This document shows positions 43,067 to 52,300 of a stretch of DNA of 64,000 nucleotides, one piece after another. This DNA is from F0422 sp963522415 (GTDB taxonomy: Bacteria; Bacillota; Negativicutes; Veillonellales; Veillonellaceae). Position 1 is the first letter of the stretch, and every line of letters starts with the position of its first letter. The notes beneath the pieces are model-generated. The model did no database searches and was not told the DNA's origin. It saw only the letters and a program-made list of their open reading frames with translations. Made by a program: the position numbers and the translations under genes. Where the stretch lies: assembly GCA_963522415.1 (NCBI GenBank), contig CAUQZV010000002.1, positions 35,259 through 99,258 of the forward strand, written 5' to 3'.

Positions 43067-45037
43067 ATGATGAAAGGGAAGACATTACGTTTAGCAGTTC
43101 TGGCAGGCATCGTAGGTTCTACAGTGAGTGTTGTAAGTGCGCAATCTACCACAGACTTGGATACAGTGACAGTACTGAATCCAGTGGTGGTAACAGCACA
43201 ACGATTTGAAACAAAAGATTTAGATACACCAGCATCAGTCACTGTACTAGATCAAGTAGATTTGAAAAATTCAGGGGCCAAAAGTATTTTTGATGCAGTA
43301 GGACAAGCGACTGGGATTACTACATTTAGCTACGGACCTTTGGGGTTAGAGTTTGGCGGCATGGAAAGTCGTACGAATATCCGTGGCTTAGATAGAAGTT
43401 CTTTAGTCTTAGTGAATGGTGCACCTATCAATTTAGATGGCAAAAATAGTTTAAATGGTCTGATGATGGATAATGTGGAACGCATTGAAATCGTTCGTGG
43501 TGCCGCGTCGGCACAATATGGTTCTGAAGCATTAGGTGGCGTTGTGAATGTGATTACAAAAACACCAACAAAAGCGCACGGTACAATTGAGACACGCATT
43601 GGTAATGAAGGGTATAAAAAATATGCGGCTACTGTAGGTACTGAAAAAATTGAAATCTCCACATCAAAAGAGTACTATGGGGCACAAGCGAGAACATCTC
43701 CGAACAGAACAGGGCGTGATTACTATAATACACGCAATAAAGGATATGCTCATAACATAGCGGCAAATATAAAGCCACATGACTATGTAACAATTAATTA
43801 TATGCGTCAACAAAGCGACTCTACATATGGACAAATTAGTACGATACCAAAGGCAAAATGGACAGCGAAAAAATCAGCTTTAACGGAAACTAAAGAGTGG
43901 CATTATCGTGATATTAAAAATAATGGATCCATCATCTATGATGATGCAACAACGAAAGCAAGCGTATTCTTTAATACTCGTCGATTAATAGGTGAAAGCA
44001 ACAGTTTGGCTACACCGGTGTATGTACAAAGTCCATATAATTATGGTGCGTATAAAGTAGGTACGGAGGCGCAACACACATGGAAGTTACACAATGATAC
44101 AGCAAAAGCTGTGTTAGGCGTACAAGGTGTACATGAGGCATATCAAGGTATTTCCGAAATGAATAAAACTGTAACAGCAGATCGTAATACAGTGGCTATT
44201 TATGGGAACTATGAATTCCAAATTACACCATCTTTCAGTACTACTATTGGAGGACGTTACCAAGTAATTAACGACCCTATTAATAATCAAAATGTATTTA
44301 CACCACAATGGCAAACACTGTATAAAATTAATGAATCCAAATCTATTTATACGAATGTAGGTAAAGCTTTTACCATGCCGAATATTCATGACGCTTTCAA
44401 ATGGGTGACAGACCTTAAGAATAAAAATATTTCCAACTATATTAAAATTCCTGGTGGCAACTTGAAACCGGAGGAAGGTTGGAACTATGAAATCGGCTAT
44501 AAACAAGCCAATAAACGTGATTCCTGGAAAGTTAGCGTATATCATATGAGATTTAAAAACTTCTTTGATTGGGCAGAGAATCCTCTTGATGGAAATCGTA
44601 AAACTATTCGTATCAATGGCGGAGAATTCCGCAATATAGGGGTTGAAGCAGAGTATAAATCGTATGTAACTAGTGATTTAATCATGACCGTAGGTGCATC
44701 CTATTCTAACCCTAAAAAACAAGATGTAAATAAAAAAGATTGGGTACAAACAGCGCCTAAATTAGAGTTAAATCTAGCGTTAGATTATGAAAAGGATAAA
44801 TGGCAAGCCGGATTATCTGCTTCTTATTGGGGAATTCGTGCCTATAACCGGGACAAACAGCGTAACCCAGACTATATTAATGTGAATGCTCATGTGAATT
44901 ATAGTCCCAATGAATCACAAACGATTGGATTCTATGTGAATAACGTATTGAACCGTCAAAATGTAATTTCTCAAGGTGATTGGGAATACTGGGACTTACC
45001 ACGTAATTACTATGTAAATTATTCCTATCATTTCTAG
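43067..45037 (+). CDS. TonB-dependent outer-membrane receptor (haem/metal-chelate type)
   Basis: The 656-residue outer-membrane protein has a signal peptide (about 1-25, cleavage after VVSA), a TonB-box-like NPVVVTAQR (38-46), and a plug domain with RGLDRSSLVLVNG, ERIEIVRGAASAQYGSEALGGVVNVITK (about 138-165). The C-terminal 22-strand barrel ends in the aromatic YSYHF. The cysteine-free barrel and operon partners suggest haem or another metalloporphyrin, but cobalamin cannot be excluded. SD AGGAGG (43056-43061) sits before ATG 43067. The chelatase-like gene follows after 11 bases. Confidence 0.88.
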   Translation: MMKGKTLRLAVLAGIVGSTVSVVSAQSTTDLDTVTVLNPVVVTAQRFETKDLDTPASVTVLDQVDLKNSGAKSIFDAVGQATGITTFSYGPLGLEFGGMESRTNIRGLDRSSLVLVNGAPINLDGKNSLNGLMMDNVERIEIVRGAASAQYGSEALGGVVNVITKTPTKAHGTIETRIGNEGYKKYAATVGTEKIEISTSKEYYGAQARTSPNRTGRDYYNTRNKGYAHNIAANIKPHDYVTINYMRQQSDSTYGQISTIPKAKWTAKKSALTETKEWHYRDIKNNGSIIYDDATTKASVFFNTRRLIGESNSLATPVYVQSPYNYGAYKVGTEAQHTWKLHNDTAKAVLGVQGVHEAYQGISEMNKTVTADRNTVAIYGNYEFQITPSFSTTIGGRYQVINDPINNQNVFTPQWQTLYKINESKSIYTNVGKAFTMPNIHDAFKWVTDLKNKNISNYIKIPGGNLKPEEGWNYEIGYKQANKRDSWKVSVYHMRFKNFFDWAENPLDGNRKTIRINGGEFRNIGVEAEYKSYVTSDLIMTVGASYSNPKKQDVNKKDWVQTAPKLELNLALDYEKDKWQAGLSASYWGIRAYNRDKQRNPDYINVNAHVNYSPNESQTIGFYVNNVLNRQNVISQGDWEYWDLPRNYYVNYSYHF

Positions 45038-45048
45038 TAGGTAATGTT

Positions 45049-48000
45049 ATGAAGTATTCTATCTTAGTCATTACGTCTATGACGAAACATTGGCAGTGGG
45101 CTAAAGAAATAGAACAGAAGTGTACAGATGAGACTATGTCCTTGGGCATAGTCTTTCTGTCGTGCAACGATATAAAGTTAGCAAATGTTCAGGACGCTAT
45201 AGATGTGGCGGATATAGTACTATTTACTCATGTAGGCAGTACGTTAGATACTCCTTTGGTAAAAGGAATTCACAAATATATTACACAGAAACAAGTTCCT
45301 TATGTATTACTATTCCATGATTCAGCGTCGGATGTATACCGATATGGTGTTGCAGATGAGGGCATTGATCAAATTAAGGTTTATTTACACCAAGGTGGAA
45401 CAGAGAATTTCTATGGGCTGTGCCAATATATGCTTTCATTACAAGGTTATACGAATCAGGTGCAACCAGTGAAAGAGCTACCGTACCAAGGAATTTTAGG
45501 CAGACAGGGAGAAGTATATCAATCCTATGAGAAGTATTGCAAGGACTATGAACACAATGGTCCGGTAGTAGGCATTTTCTTCTATCGAGATGAATGGGTG
45601 CAAGGTCAATTAGACTATCCCTATGCACTGTATGATCGTGCATTAGAACAAGGATTATCGCCAGTATTAGTATTTGGTCAATACAGCAGTAAATCTGGTG
45701 GACAATTACGGTGGTTCGATTGTTGGCACACGTTGTTTGATCATCAAGTGAAAGAGACCATATCTCTCATAATTAATACATGCAAGTTCTCCATCATTGG
45801 CTTGCAGGGGGCGAGTTGTGATGAAATGATGGATTTAGGGATCCCTATCTTGCAGGGCTTTGTTACCTATACTACCCTTGAAAGCTGGCAAATACGTTCA
45901 CAAGGGTTAGAGCCTATGGATATATCCTTTTCTTTGTCATTGCCGGAAATAGATGGTATTTTAAACGGTCATATTGTAGGGACCAGAACGTACTCAGAGG
46001 AAAGAGGTTACTATTTCAAACCATATCCTGAGGGGATTCAAAAGTTAGTAGACCAAGCCAAACGATGGATTGCATTGCAACAGAAACATAGGTCAGAAGT
46101 AAAGATTGCTCTATTCCTTCATAATTATCCACCCAAAAATTCACATATTGGCAATGCCTGTGGGCTAGACACGCCAGAGTCAGTACTACGGTTATTGCAA
46201 GAATTACAACAGAATGGGTATACAGTGGAAGGGATCCCTCAATCGAGTGAAGAACTTATGACCATTCTCACCAAACATGCTACCAATGACGTAGATTGTT
46301 TGACCAATTCAGCCATAGAGAAAGCCCCAAAACTACCGAAACAAATGTATATGGCGTGGTTTTCAAAACTGGATAGAGCTACTCAAGAATCACTACTTCA
46401 ACATTGGAGAGAGCCTATAGGGGAGATATTTGTAGAAGAAGACGAACTCATCGTTCCCGGGGTGCCCTTTGGTAACGTGTGGGTATTAGTACAACCGCCA
46501 CGTGGATTTAGTGATAATCCAGATACTTTGTACCATTCGCCGGACATTCCACCGACGCATCACTATGAGGGGGTGTACCATTGGGTACGCACAGTATTTC
46601 AAGCCGATGTGGCGATTCATATGGGGACACATGGCAACTTAGAATGGTTACCCGGTAAGGGAACGGCTTTGAGTTCCTATTGTTACTCTCAGTTAGGTAT
46701 CGAAGATATACCTAATCTCTATCCGTACTGGACGACTATTGTCGGCGAAGGTATCCAAGCAAAGCGGCGTAGCCATGCTGTTTTACTTAGCTATTTATCG
46801 CCACCTATGAAGCGGTCTGGTTTATATGGTGACTATGAAATGCTAGAACGGTATTTGGACGAATATGACCATATGAAAGCGCAGGAGAAGGGTCAAGAGT
46901 CTGTGGTGCTAAGTTATATCTTATCTTCTGTGAAAGAGTGTCATTTAGAGCACTTGTGCGAATCCTTCGACTGGTATCAAGAGGGAGGTCAGGTACACTT
47001 TGTGGCAGATAGATCTGTCAGTGAAGAAGAGTGGCGCGCCTTAGCTGACTCTATTCATGCAGACGAGGCAGAAGAACTGTTAGGGGATATTCACAATTAT
47101 TTGATGGACATCCAAAATCGTCATATTCGTTGTGGTTTACATATTTTAGGGCAAAATCCAACCACAGAGGAAGAGGACGGGTATATAGATGCTTTCCTAG
47201 ACATGCATGGTGTGCCAGATGATGCACAGAAAGAAACGCTGTGTGAGATCTACCTCGCAGGGTTGCGCCAAACGACAGAAGAAATGTGCCAATTGTTACG
47301 AGGTTTAGAAGGGAAATATATTCCACCTAATATCGGTGGCGCTGTTACTAATGGTGGTATCGATGTGCTACCGATGGGGCGCAATTTTTATGGCGTTGAT
47401 GAACGGACCTTGCCGACCGTGCCTGCCTATGCCATCGGTTGTGAACTAGGCGATGCATTGCTCAATGAGTATATTCGAGAAGAACAGAGATATCCAGAGG
47501 AAATTGGTATTGTCTTATGGGCAGACAACACGCAACGCACTCATGGACAATGTATTGGTGAAGTATTCTATTTATTGGGTGTACGACCAGTTTATACAGG
47601 AAGTCGTGTGTCCGATTTGGAAATCATACCTCTAGAGGAATTAGGGCGACCACGTATCGATGTAACAAGCCGTATTAGTGGACTATTCCGAGATATGATG
47701 CCTTCTGGTGTCATGTGGATTGCAAAAGCTGTGCAAATGGTAAACGCCCTTGATGAAGATCATAGTGTGAATTACGTAAAAAAACATATAGACCTAGATA
47801 CAGCTGCATTAGTAGAAGACGGTATGGATTACAAAGAAGCTATTAAGGCTGCTACGATTCGTGTCTTTGGCGATGCACCAGGTGCCTATGGGGCAGGAGT
47901 TAATCAAATTCTAGAACAAAGCAACTGGTCCACTCGTGAAGATTTAGCCAATGCCTATGTCACCTGGGGTGGCTATGGATATGATGAGCAAGGGGAAATT

Positions 48001-48585
48001 ATTCCAAGCCATCAACAGTTTCGCAAGCGATTAGGTTCCATTGAAGTAACTGTGAAAAATGAAGATAATCGTGAGGTTAGTTTGTTGAGTACAGATGATT
48101 TCAATGCCTACCATGGTGGGATGATCGCCGCTGTGGAGGCGGTAAAAGGTACTAAGCCAAAATCGTTTATAGGAGATACCACGTATCGTAAAGATATTTT
48201 GGTGCGTTCCTTAGAAGATGAAATTCAGCGTCAGTTCCGTAGTGAACCAATGAACCCTATTTTTATAGAGGGGATGATGAAACACGGTTACAAGGGGGCA
48301 GCGGATATGGCGTCCTATGTGCAACATACCTATGAATGGGATGCTACTAGTGATATGATTCAAGATTGGATGTATGATGCCTATACAGACGAGTATGTCA
48401 TGAATGAGGACGTACAGGACTGGATGCGCCAAGTTAATCCTTGGGCATTAGGGGCCATTTGTAATACGTTATTAGAAGCAGAACAACGAGGACTTTGGAA
48501 GGCCAGTGAGGAGCGCAGAGAAGGATTGCGCGACGTGGCAATGTCCTTGGAAGATGACTTAGAGGGGTATTATGATGAAACGTAA
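45049..48585 (+). CDS. CobN/BchH-family large chelatase subunit (HmuS-like)
   Basis: The 1178-residue protein is a CobN/BchH/HmuS-type large tetrapyrrole chelatase subunit. The signature VAIHMGTHGNLEWLPGKGTALS lies near 522-543, with LPMGRNFYGVDERTLPT near 775 and WADNTQRTHGQ near 824. CobN inserts Co2+ in aerobic B12 synthesis, but no cobalamin-ring genes are present. The setting between a TonB receptor and an ABC importer matches haem-uptake operons where such proteins remove iron from haem. ChlI/ChlD partners further down would power it. Metal, direction and substrate are inferred from context. It overlaps the next gene by 14 bases. Confidence 0.78.
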   Translation: MKYSILVITSMTKHWQWAKEIEQKCTDETMSLGIVFLSCNDIKLANVQDAIDVADIVLFTHVGSTLDTPLVKGIHKYITQKQVPYVLLFHDSASDVYRYGVADEGIDQIKVYLHQGGTENFYGLCQYMLSLQGYTNQVQPVKELPYQGILGRQGEVYQSYEKYCKDYEHNGPVVGIFFYRDEWVQGQLDYPYALYDRALEQGLSPVLVFGQYSSKSGGQLRWFDCWHTLFDHQVKETISLIINTCKFSIIGLQGASCDEMMDLGIPILQGFVTYTTLESWQIRSQGLEPMDISFSLSLPEIDGILNGHIVGTRTYSEERGYYFKPYPEGIQKLVDQAKRWIALQQKHRSEVKIALFLHNYPPKNSHIGNACGLDTPESVLRLLQELQQNGYTVEGIPQSSEELMTILTKHATNDVDCLTNSAIEKAPKLPKQMYMAWFSKLDRATQESLLQHWREPIGEIFVEEDELIVPGVPFGNVWVLVQPPRGFSDNPDTLYHSPDIPPTHHYEGVYHWVRTVFQADVAIHMGTHGNLEWLPGKGTALSSYCYSQLGIEDIPNLYPYWTTIVGEGIQAKRRSHAVLLSYLSPPMKRSGLYGDYEMLERYLDEYDHMKAQEKGQESVVLSYILSSVKECHLEHLCESFDWYQEGGQVHFVADRSVSEEEWRALADSIHADEAEELLGDIHNYLMDIQNRHIRCGLHILGQNPTTEEEDGYIDAFLDMHGVPDDAQKETLCEIYLAGLRQTTEEMCQLLRGLEGKYIPPNIGGAVTNGGIDVLPMGRNFYGVDERTLPTVPAYAIGCELGDALLNEYIREEQRYPEEIGIVLWADNTQRTHGQCIGEVFYLLGVRPVYTGSRVSDLEIIPLEELGRPRIDVTSRISGLFRDMMPSGVMWIAKAVQMVNALDEDHSVNYVKKHIDLDTAALVEDGMDYKEAIKAATIRVFGDAPGAYGAGVNQILEQSNWSTREDLANAYVTWGGYGYDEQGEIIPSHQQFRKRLGSIEVTVKNEDNREVSLLSTDDFNAYHGGMIAAVEAVKGTKPKSFIGDTTYRKDILVRSLEDEIQRQFRSEPMNPIFIEGMMKHGYKGAADMASYVQHTYEWDATSDMIQDWMYDAYTDEYVMNEDVQDWMRQVNPWALGAICNTLLEAEQRGLWKASEERREGLRDVAMSLEDDLEGYYDET

Positions 48586-49546
48586 TGGAACTTTGTGGAT
48601 AGCCGGTCTATTCCTTGTGCTAGGACTCCTTGTAGGGTATCATCCTTGGATTGTAGGGAATGATCATAGTGAGTCATCAAGTGTAGTAGAAGGGGAGCAA
48701 CGTATCGTCATCGATGATTGGGGGCGATCCGTCTCAGTACCTGTAGAGGCAAAGCGAATTGTCTCCTTAACCTCTGCTTATGAACCTATCTTACTAGATA
48801 TGGTAGGCCCTAATCGATTAGGAGCAGTGAGCTTTCTTTCAAAAACAAAGGGATATGGGCCGAACTATGAACTGGCAAAATCTGTGAAAGTCTCTTTATA
48901 CTCCTATGCGGTGGAGAAAATTGTATATTTACACCCTGACTTGGTCATTGCTCCAGAGTATACAAGTAAAGATGTATTAGATGGACTAGAGCATTTGGGA
49001 ATTCCTGTGGTCATCATTAGCAGTCCTAAAACAGTACAAGAAACGATTGAACTAGTAGAACGATTGGGCCATGTGGTAGGAGCAGAGGATAGAGCGCGCA
49101 ATATGACCACTAAAATGAAACAAGATATAGAAGATGTGAAAGCGCTATCTGTAGAAACAAAAGGGCAAGTAGTAATTTCTATGTCATCCATGGAAGGCTT
49201 TTCGGGAACAGGGAGTCTGTTTGATGATATGACCCGTGTCATGGGCCTTGTAAATGGACCGAGTCATTTAAGATATGCACCTAGGACAGCTTTCACAGAA
49301 GAGCGTATTATTGAAATGGACCCCAATGTGATTCTCATACCAGTCTACGATAAAAGCGAAATGGCTTGGCAAACTTTGTATCGAGACAACCCTGGCTTAC
49401 AAACAGTCAGGGCCGTTCGAGACGGTCGAGTGGTCACCATGCCAGCAGCGGATTTATATACGGGGAATCAGTTTATTGGTGAATCCATGAAAGATATTTT
49501 GCGCATCGTTCGAGAGAGCGAGAAAGGAGAAGGCACCCATGAATAG
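48572..49546 (+). CDS. Periplasmic metal-chelate binding protein (membrane-anchored, no lipobox)
   Basis: The 324-residue protein has an N-terminal hydrophobic anchor (about 7-24) without a lipobox cysteine, then a PF01497-type binding domain (VEAKRIVSLTSAYEPILLDMVG near 60-81, YLHPDLVIAPEYTSKDVLDGL near 118-138). It would pass the chelate to the permease downstream. Family members are usually lipoproteins; this one is probably tethered by an uncleaved signal anchor. It overlaps both neighbours, which indicates tight coupling. Confidence 0.82.
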   Translation: MMKRNGTLWIAGLFLVLGLLVGYHPWIVGNDHSESSSVVEGEQRIVIDDWGRSVSVPVEAKRIVSLTSAYEPILLDMVGPNRLGAVSFLSKTKGYGPNYELAKSVKVSLYSYAVEKIVYLHPDLVIAPEYTSKDVLDGLEHLGIPVVIISSPKTVQETIELVERLGHVVGAEDRARNMTTKMKQDIEDVKALSVETKGQVVISMSSMEGFSGTGSLFDDMTRVMGLVNGPSHLRYAPRTAFTEERIIEMDPNVILIPVYDKSEMAWQTLYRDNPGLQTVRAVRDGRVVTMPAADLYTGNQFIGESMKDILRIVRESEKGEGTHE

Positions 49547-50525
49547 ACCGTGGTTCTATATGGTGGGCATGATGATATTGCTATTGGTGCTTATTGTCGT
49601 GTCCTTGTGTATGGGCATTATTCCCATCAGTGCTAGTGATTTCTTGCATTTAACAGAAGAGCAAGAACGAATTTTATATTTTATACGCTTGCCTAGAATT
49701 TTAGTGGCTATTTCTATTGGTATGGCCTTGGCCATTGCAGGGGCGGTTATACAAGGTGTATTTGGTAACCCATTGGCTGATCCAGGCATTATGGGCGTAG
49801 TATCAGGGGCTTCCACGGGAGCTGTGATTGCGGTAGCCTTGGGGTTGTCATCGGTGAGTGCCTATTATATGCCGTCCTTTGCATTTATCGGCGCCTTGAC
49901 AGCTCTGGGTATTACGATGCTCCTCAGTTGGTATAAAGGACGGATGGACCCTCGCATTTTATTGTTAGCAGGGGTAGCGATCAGCATGCTATTGGGGTCC
50001 TTGACTTCTGGAATTTTAACGTTGATGAATGAATATCGTTTGAAAGAATTTCTATTCTGGATGGTTGGCAGTTTAGAATATCGCCGATGGGAGCATGTGG
50101 ACATTGCACTACCTACTATTGCGGTAGGAACAGCGATTATTATAGCCTTGAGTAAACATTTAAACATTTTAGTGATGGGCGAAGTAGAAGCGAGAGCTGT
50201 AGGCATGAATACCAATCGATATCGTATGATCTTCTTGCTACTGTCTGCCATGATGACGGCTATTTCTGTATGTGTGGGCGGTAGTATTGGTTTTGTGGGT
50301 CTTGTGGTGCCACACATGGTGCGCCTCTTAGTGGGACCTGACCATCGCCTCGTGATACCTGCCTCTGCCTTAGGAGGTGCTTGTTTTGTGCTGTTGTGCG
50401 ATACATTGGGGAGAACCTTATTCCACCCTGTGGATATACGAGTGGGTATTATGACGGCCTTATTAGGAACGCCATATTTCTTATTCCTCTTACATCGTTT
50501 GAAAGTGAAAGGAGGTTCTCTATGA
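49539..50525 (+). CDS. FecCD-family ABC permease
   Basis: The 328-residue inner-membrane permease has motifs RLPRILVAISIGMALAIAGAVIQG near 50-73, NPLADPGIMGVVSGASTGAV near 76-95 and GFVGLVVPHMVRL near 250. It overlaps the binding-protein gene by eight bases and the ATPase gene by four. It is distinct from the permease at 21249 and belongs to the TonB/chelatase system. Confidence 0.9.
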   Translation: MNRPWFYMVGMMILLLVLIVVSLCMGIIPISASDFLHLTEEQERILYFIRLPRILVAISIGMALAIAGAVIQGVFGNPLADPGIMGVVSGASTGAVIAVALGLSSVSAYYMPSFAFIGALTALGITMLLSWYKGRMDPRILLLAGVAISMLLGSLTSGILTLMNEYRLKEFLFWMVGSLEYRRWEHVDIALPTIAVGTAIIIALSKHLNILVMGEVEARAVGMNTNRYRMIFLLLSAMMTAISVCVGGSIGFVGLVVPHMVRLLVGPDHRLVIPASALGGACFVLLCDTLGRTLFHPVDIRVGIMTALLGTPYFLFLLHRLKVKGGSL

Positions 50526-51322
50526 GTGACGTAGTATTGCGCTTAGAACAGGTATCTGTATATCATGATGGACAACCAATCGTTCAAGATGTAACCAAAA
50601 ACTTTTACAAAGGCGAATGTATTGGTATCATTGGGGCGAATGGGAATGGTAAAACCACATTGCTAAAAGCGATTCGTCAGCTATTACCCTATGAGGGGCA
50701 TATTTATGGAAATGGACAAGATTTGGCGAAACAGTCAGATACGTTTATTGCCAAAACGATGAGTTATATGCAACAACAAGTGGAGATTCCCTACGCTTTC
50801 AGCGCCGAAGAAATCGTCATGACTGGTCGCTATGCGTACCAATCTTGGTGGGATAGTGAAAGCGACGAAGATCGTCGTATTGTGCAAGAGGTGATGGCGC
50901 ATACAGGAGTATCACATTTAAAAGATCACCGATTGGAACAGGTCAGTGGTGGAGAAAAACAGCGCATTTTGTTAGCTAAATCTCTAGCCCAAGAGACAGA
51001 TATTATGCTCTTAGATGAGCCAACCTCTGCCCTCGATAAAGGCCATAGTGATGACATGTTCCGATTCTTTCAACATTTGTGCAAGCAAGGAAAAACTATC
51101 ATTACCGTTGTACATGATTTAGAATTAGCAGCTAAATACTGCACACGATTATTGCTCATTGGAGAACATCGTGTCATTGCAGATGGTATGCCAGAAGAAG
51201 TGTTGCATCCAGATTATATTAAACGGGCCTTTGATATGGATACAGATGTATTCAGAGATGAACGGTATGGGCAGTTGCGCATAGAAATTATCCCTACCAA
51301 AGGACGTTGGCAAGGAGACTAA
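50522..51322 (+). CDS. ABC transporter ATP-binding protein (FecE/HmuV type)
   Basis: The 266-residue ATPase has Walker A GANGNGKTT (about 38-46), signature VSGGEKQR near 140, and Walker B IMLLDEPTSALD near 161. I set the start at ATG 50522, overlapping the permease stop (ATGA) and preceded by AAGGAGG; the longer open frame has no support. It completes an importer with the two genes upstream. Confidence 0.9.
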   Translation: MSDVVLRLEQVSVYHDGQPIVQDVTKNFYKGECIGIIGANGNGKTTLLKAIRQLLPYEGHIYGNGQDLAKQSDTFIAKTMSYMQQQVEIPYAFSAEEIVMTGRYAYQSWWDSESDEDRRIVQEVMAHTGVSHLKDHRLEQVSGGEKQRILLAKSLAQETDIMLLDEPTSALDKGHSDDMFRFFQHLCKQGKTIITVVHDLELAAKYCTRLLLIGEHRVIADGMPEEVLHPDYIKRAFDMDTDVFRDERYGQLRIEIIPTKGRWQGD

Positions 51323-51323
51323 C

Positions 51324-52262
51324 ATGAGTACTATATATCCTTTTACAGCCTTAGTAGGACAAGATCAAATGAAATTGGCCTTACTCCTCAATGCGGTAGA
51401 CCCACGGGTAGGTGGTGTATTGATACAGGGTGATAAGGGAACGGCAAAGTCGACGGCGGTACGAGGCTTAGCCAAGGTGCTGCCTATGCATCGTGATGGC
51501 ACACCGATGAAAGTGGTGGACCTTCCTTTACATTGCACGGAAGACAGATTGGTGGGCACCTTGGATATTGAGCGGATGCTGCAAGAGGGGAAGCAAGAGT
51601 TTTCTCCAGGCATTTTATTTAAGGCTCACGAAAATATTCTCTATGTGGATGAAGTCAATTTACTAGAGGACTACTTAGTGGATACATTGTTAGATGTGGC
51701 GGCGATGGGTGTGAATCGGGTTGAACGTGAGGGCATTAGCCATAGTCATCCATCACGATTTATTTTGGTGGGCACCATGAACCCCGAAGAGGGGGCTATT
51801 CGCCCGCAATTGTTGGATCGCTTTGGTCTATCTGTGACTGTGAAAGCAGAAACAGATGTAGCGTTGCGGATGGAAGTATTGCGCCGTCGATTGGCCTTTG
51901 AAGATAATCCACAAGCATTTATTGAGTCCTACAGGAAGGACGATGGAACGTTGCGTAAAACCATTGAAACAGCGCGCAAAGCCTTGACTACCATTGGGGT
52001 AGATGCAAATCTATTAGAATTGATTGCTAATATATCGATTACCCTTGGCGTCGAGGGGCATCGTTCAGACATTACCTTGCTCAATAGTAGCCGTGCTTTG
52101 GCGGCCTTACAAGGGGAGCCCCATGTGACCATCGATCATCTGAAAAAGTTGACACCGCTTGTGGTGGCGCATCGGATGAAACGGAAACCTTTTGAGCAAC
52201 GTGAATTTGATGAAACTATGTTAGAGAATCTATGGGCTACCTATGAAGGGATACAGAAGTAG
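51324..52262 (+). CDS. ChlI/BchI-like AAA+ chelatase ATPase subunit
   Basis: The 312-residue AAA+ protein resembles Mg-chelatase subunit I: an N-terminal YPFTALVGQDQMKLALLLNAVDP, Walker A GDKGTAKST (36-44, with Ala in place of the more usual Gly), Walker B ILYVDEVNLLEDYLVDTLLDVAA, then a GTMNPEEGAIRPQLLDRFGL sensor region near 150-172. It would form hexameric rings that drive the CobN-like subunit. It starts one base after the ATPase stop. Confidence 0.85.
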   Translation: MSTIYPFTALVGQDQMKLALLLNAVDPRVGGVLIQGDKGTAKSTAVRGLAKVLPMHRDGTPMKVVDLPLHCTEDRLVGTLDIERMLQEGKQEFSPGILFKAHENILYVDEVNLLEDYLVDTLLDVAAMGVNRVEREGISHSHPSRFILVGTMNPEEGAIRPQLLDRFGLSVTVKAETDVALRMEVLRRRLAFEDNPQAFIESYRKDDGTLRKTIETARKALTTIGVDANLLELIANISITLGVEGHRSDITLLNSSRALAALQGEPHVTIDHLKKLTPLVVAHRMKRKPFEQREFDETMLENLWATYEGIQK

Positions 52263-52300
52263 TAGAATCATCAAAGATTTTGTTAAAGGAGGTGAATGGT

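Noticed and set aside
45049..48585. CobN-like protein as cobaltochelatase of B12 synthesis
   Set aside because: No corrin-ring genes are nearby and the gene lies inside a TonB/ABC import operon; the name is kept only as a family label.
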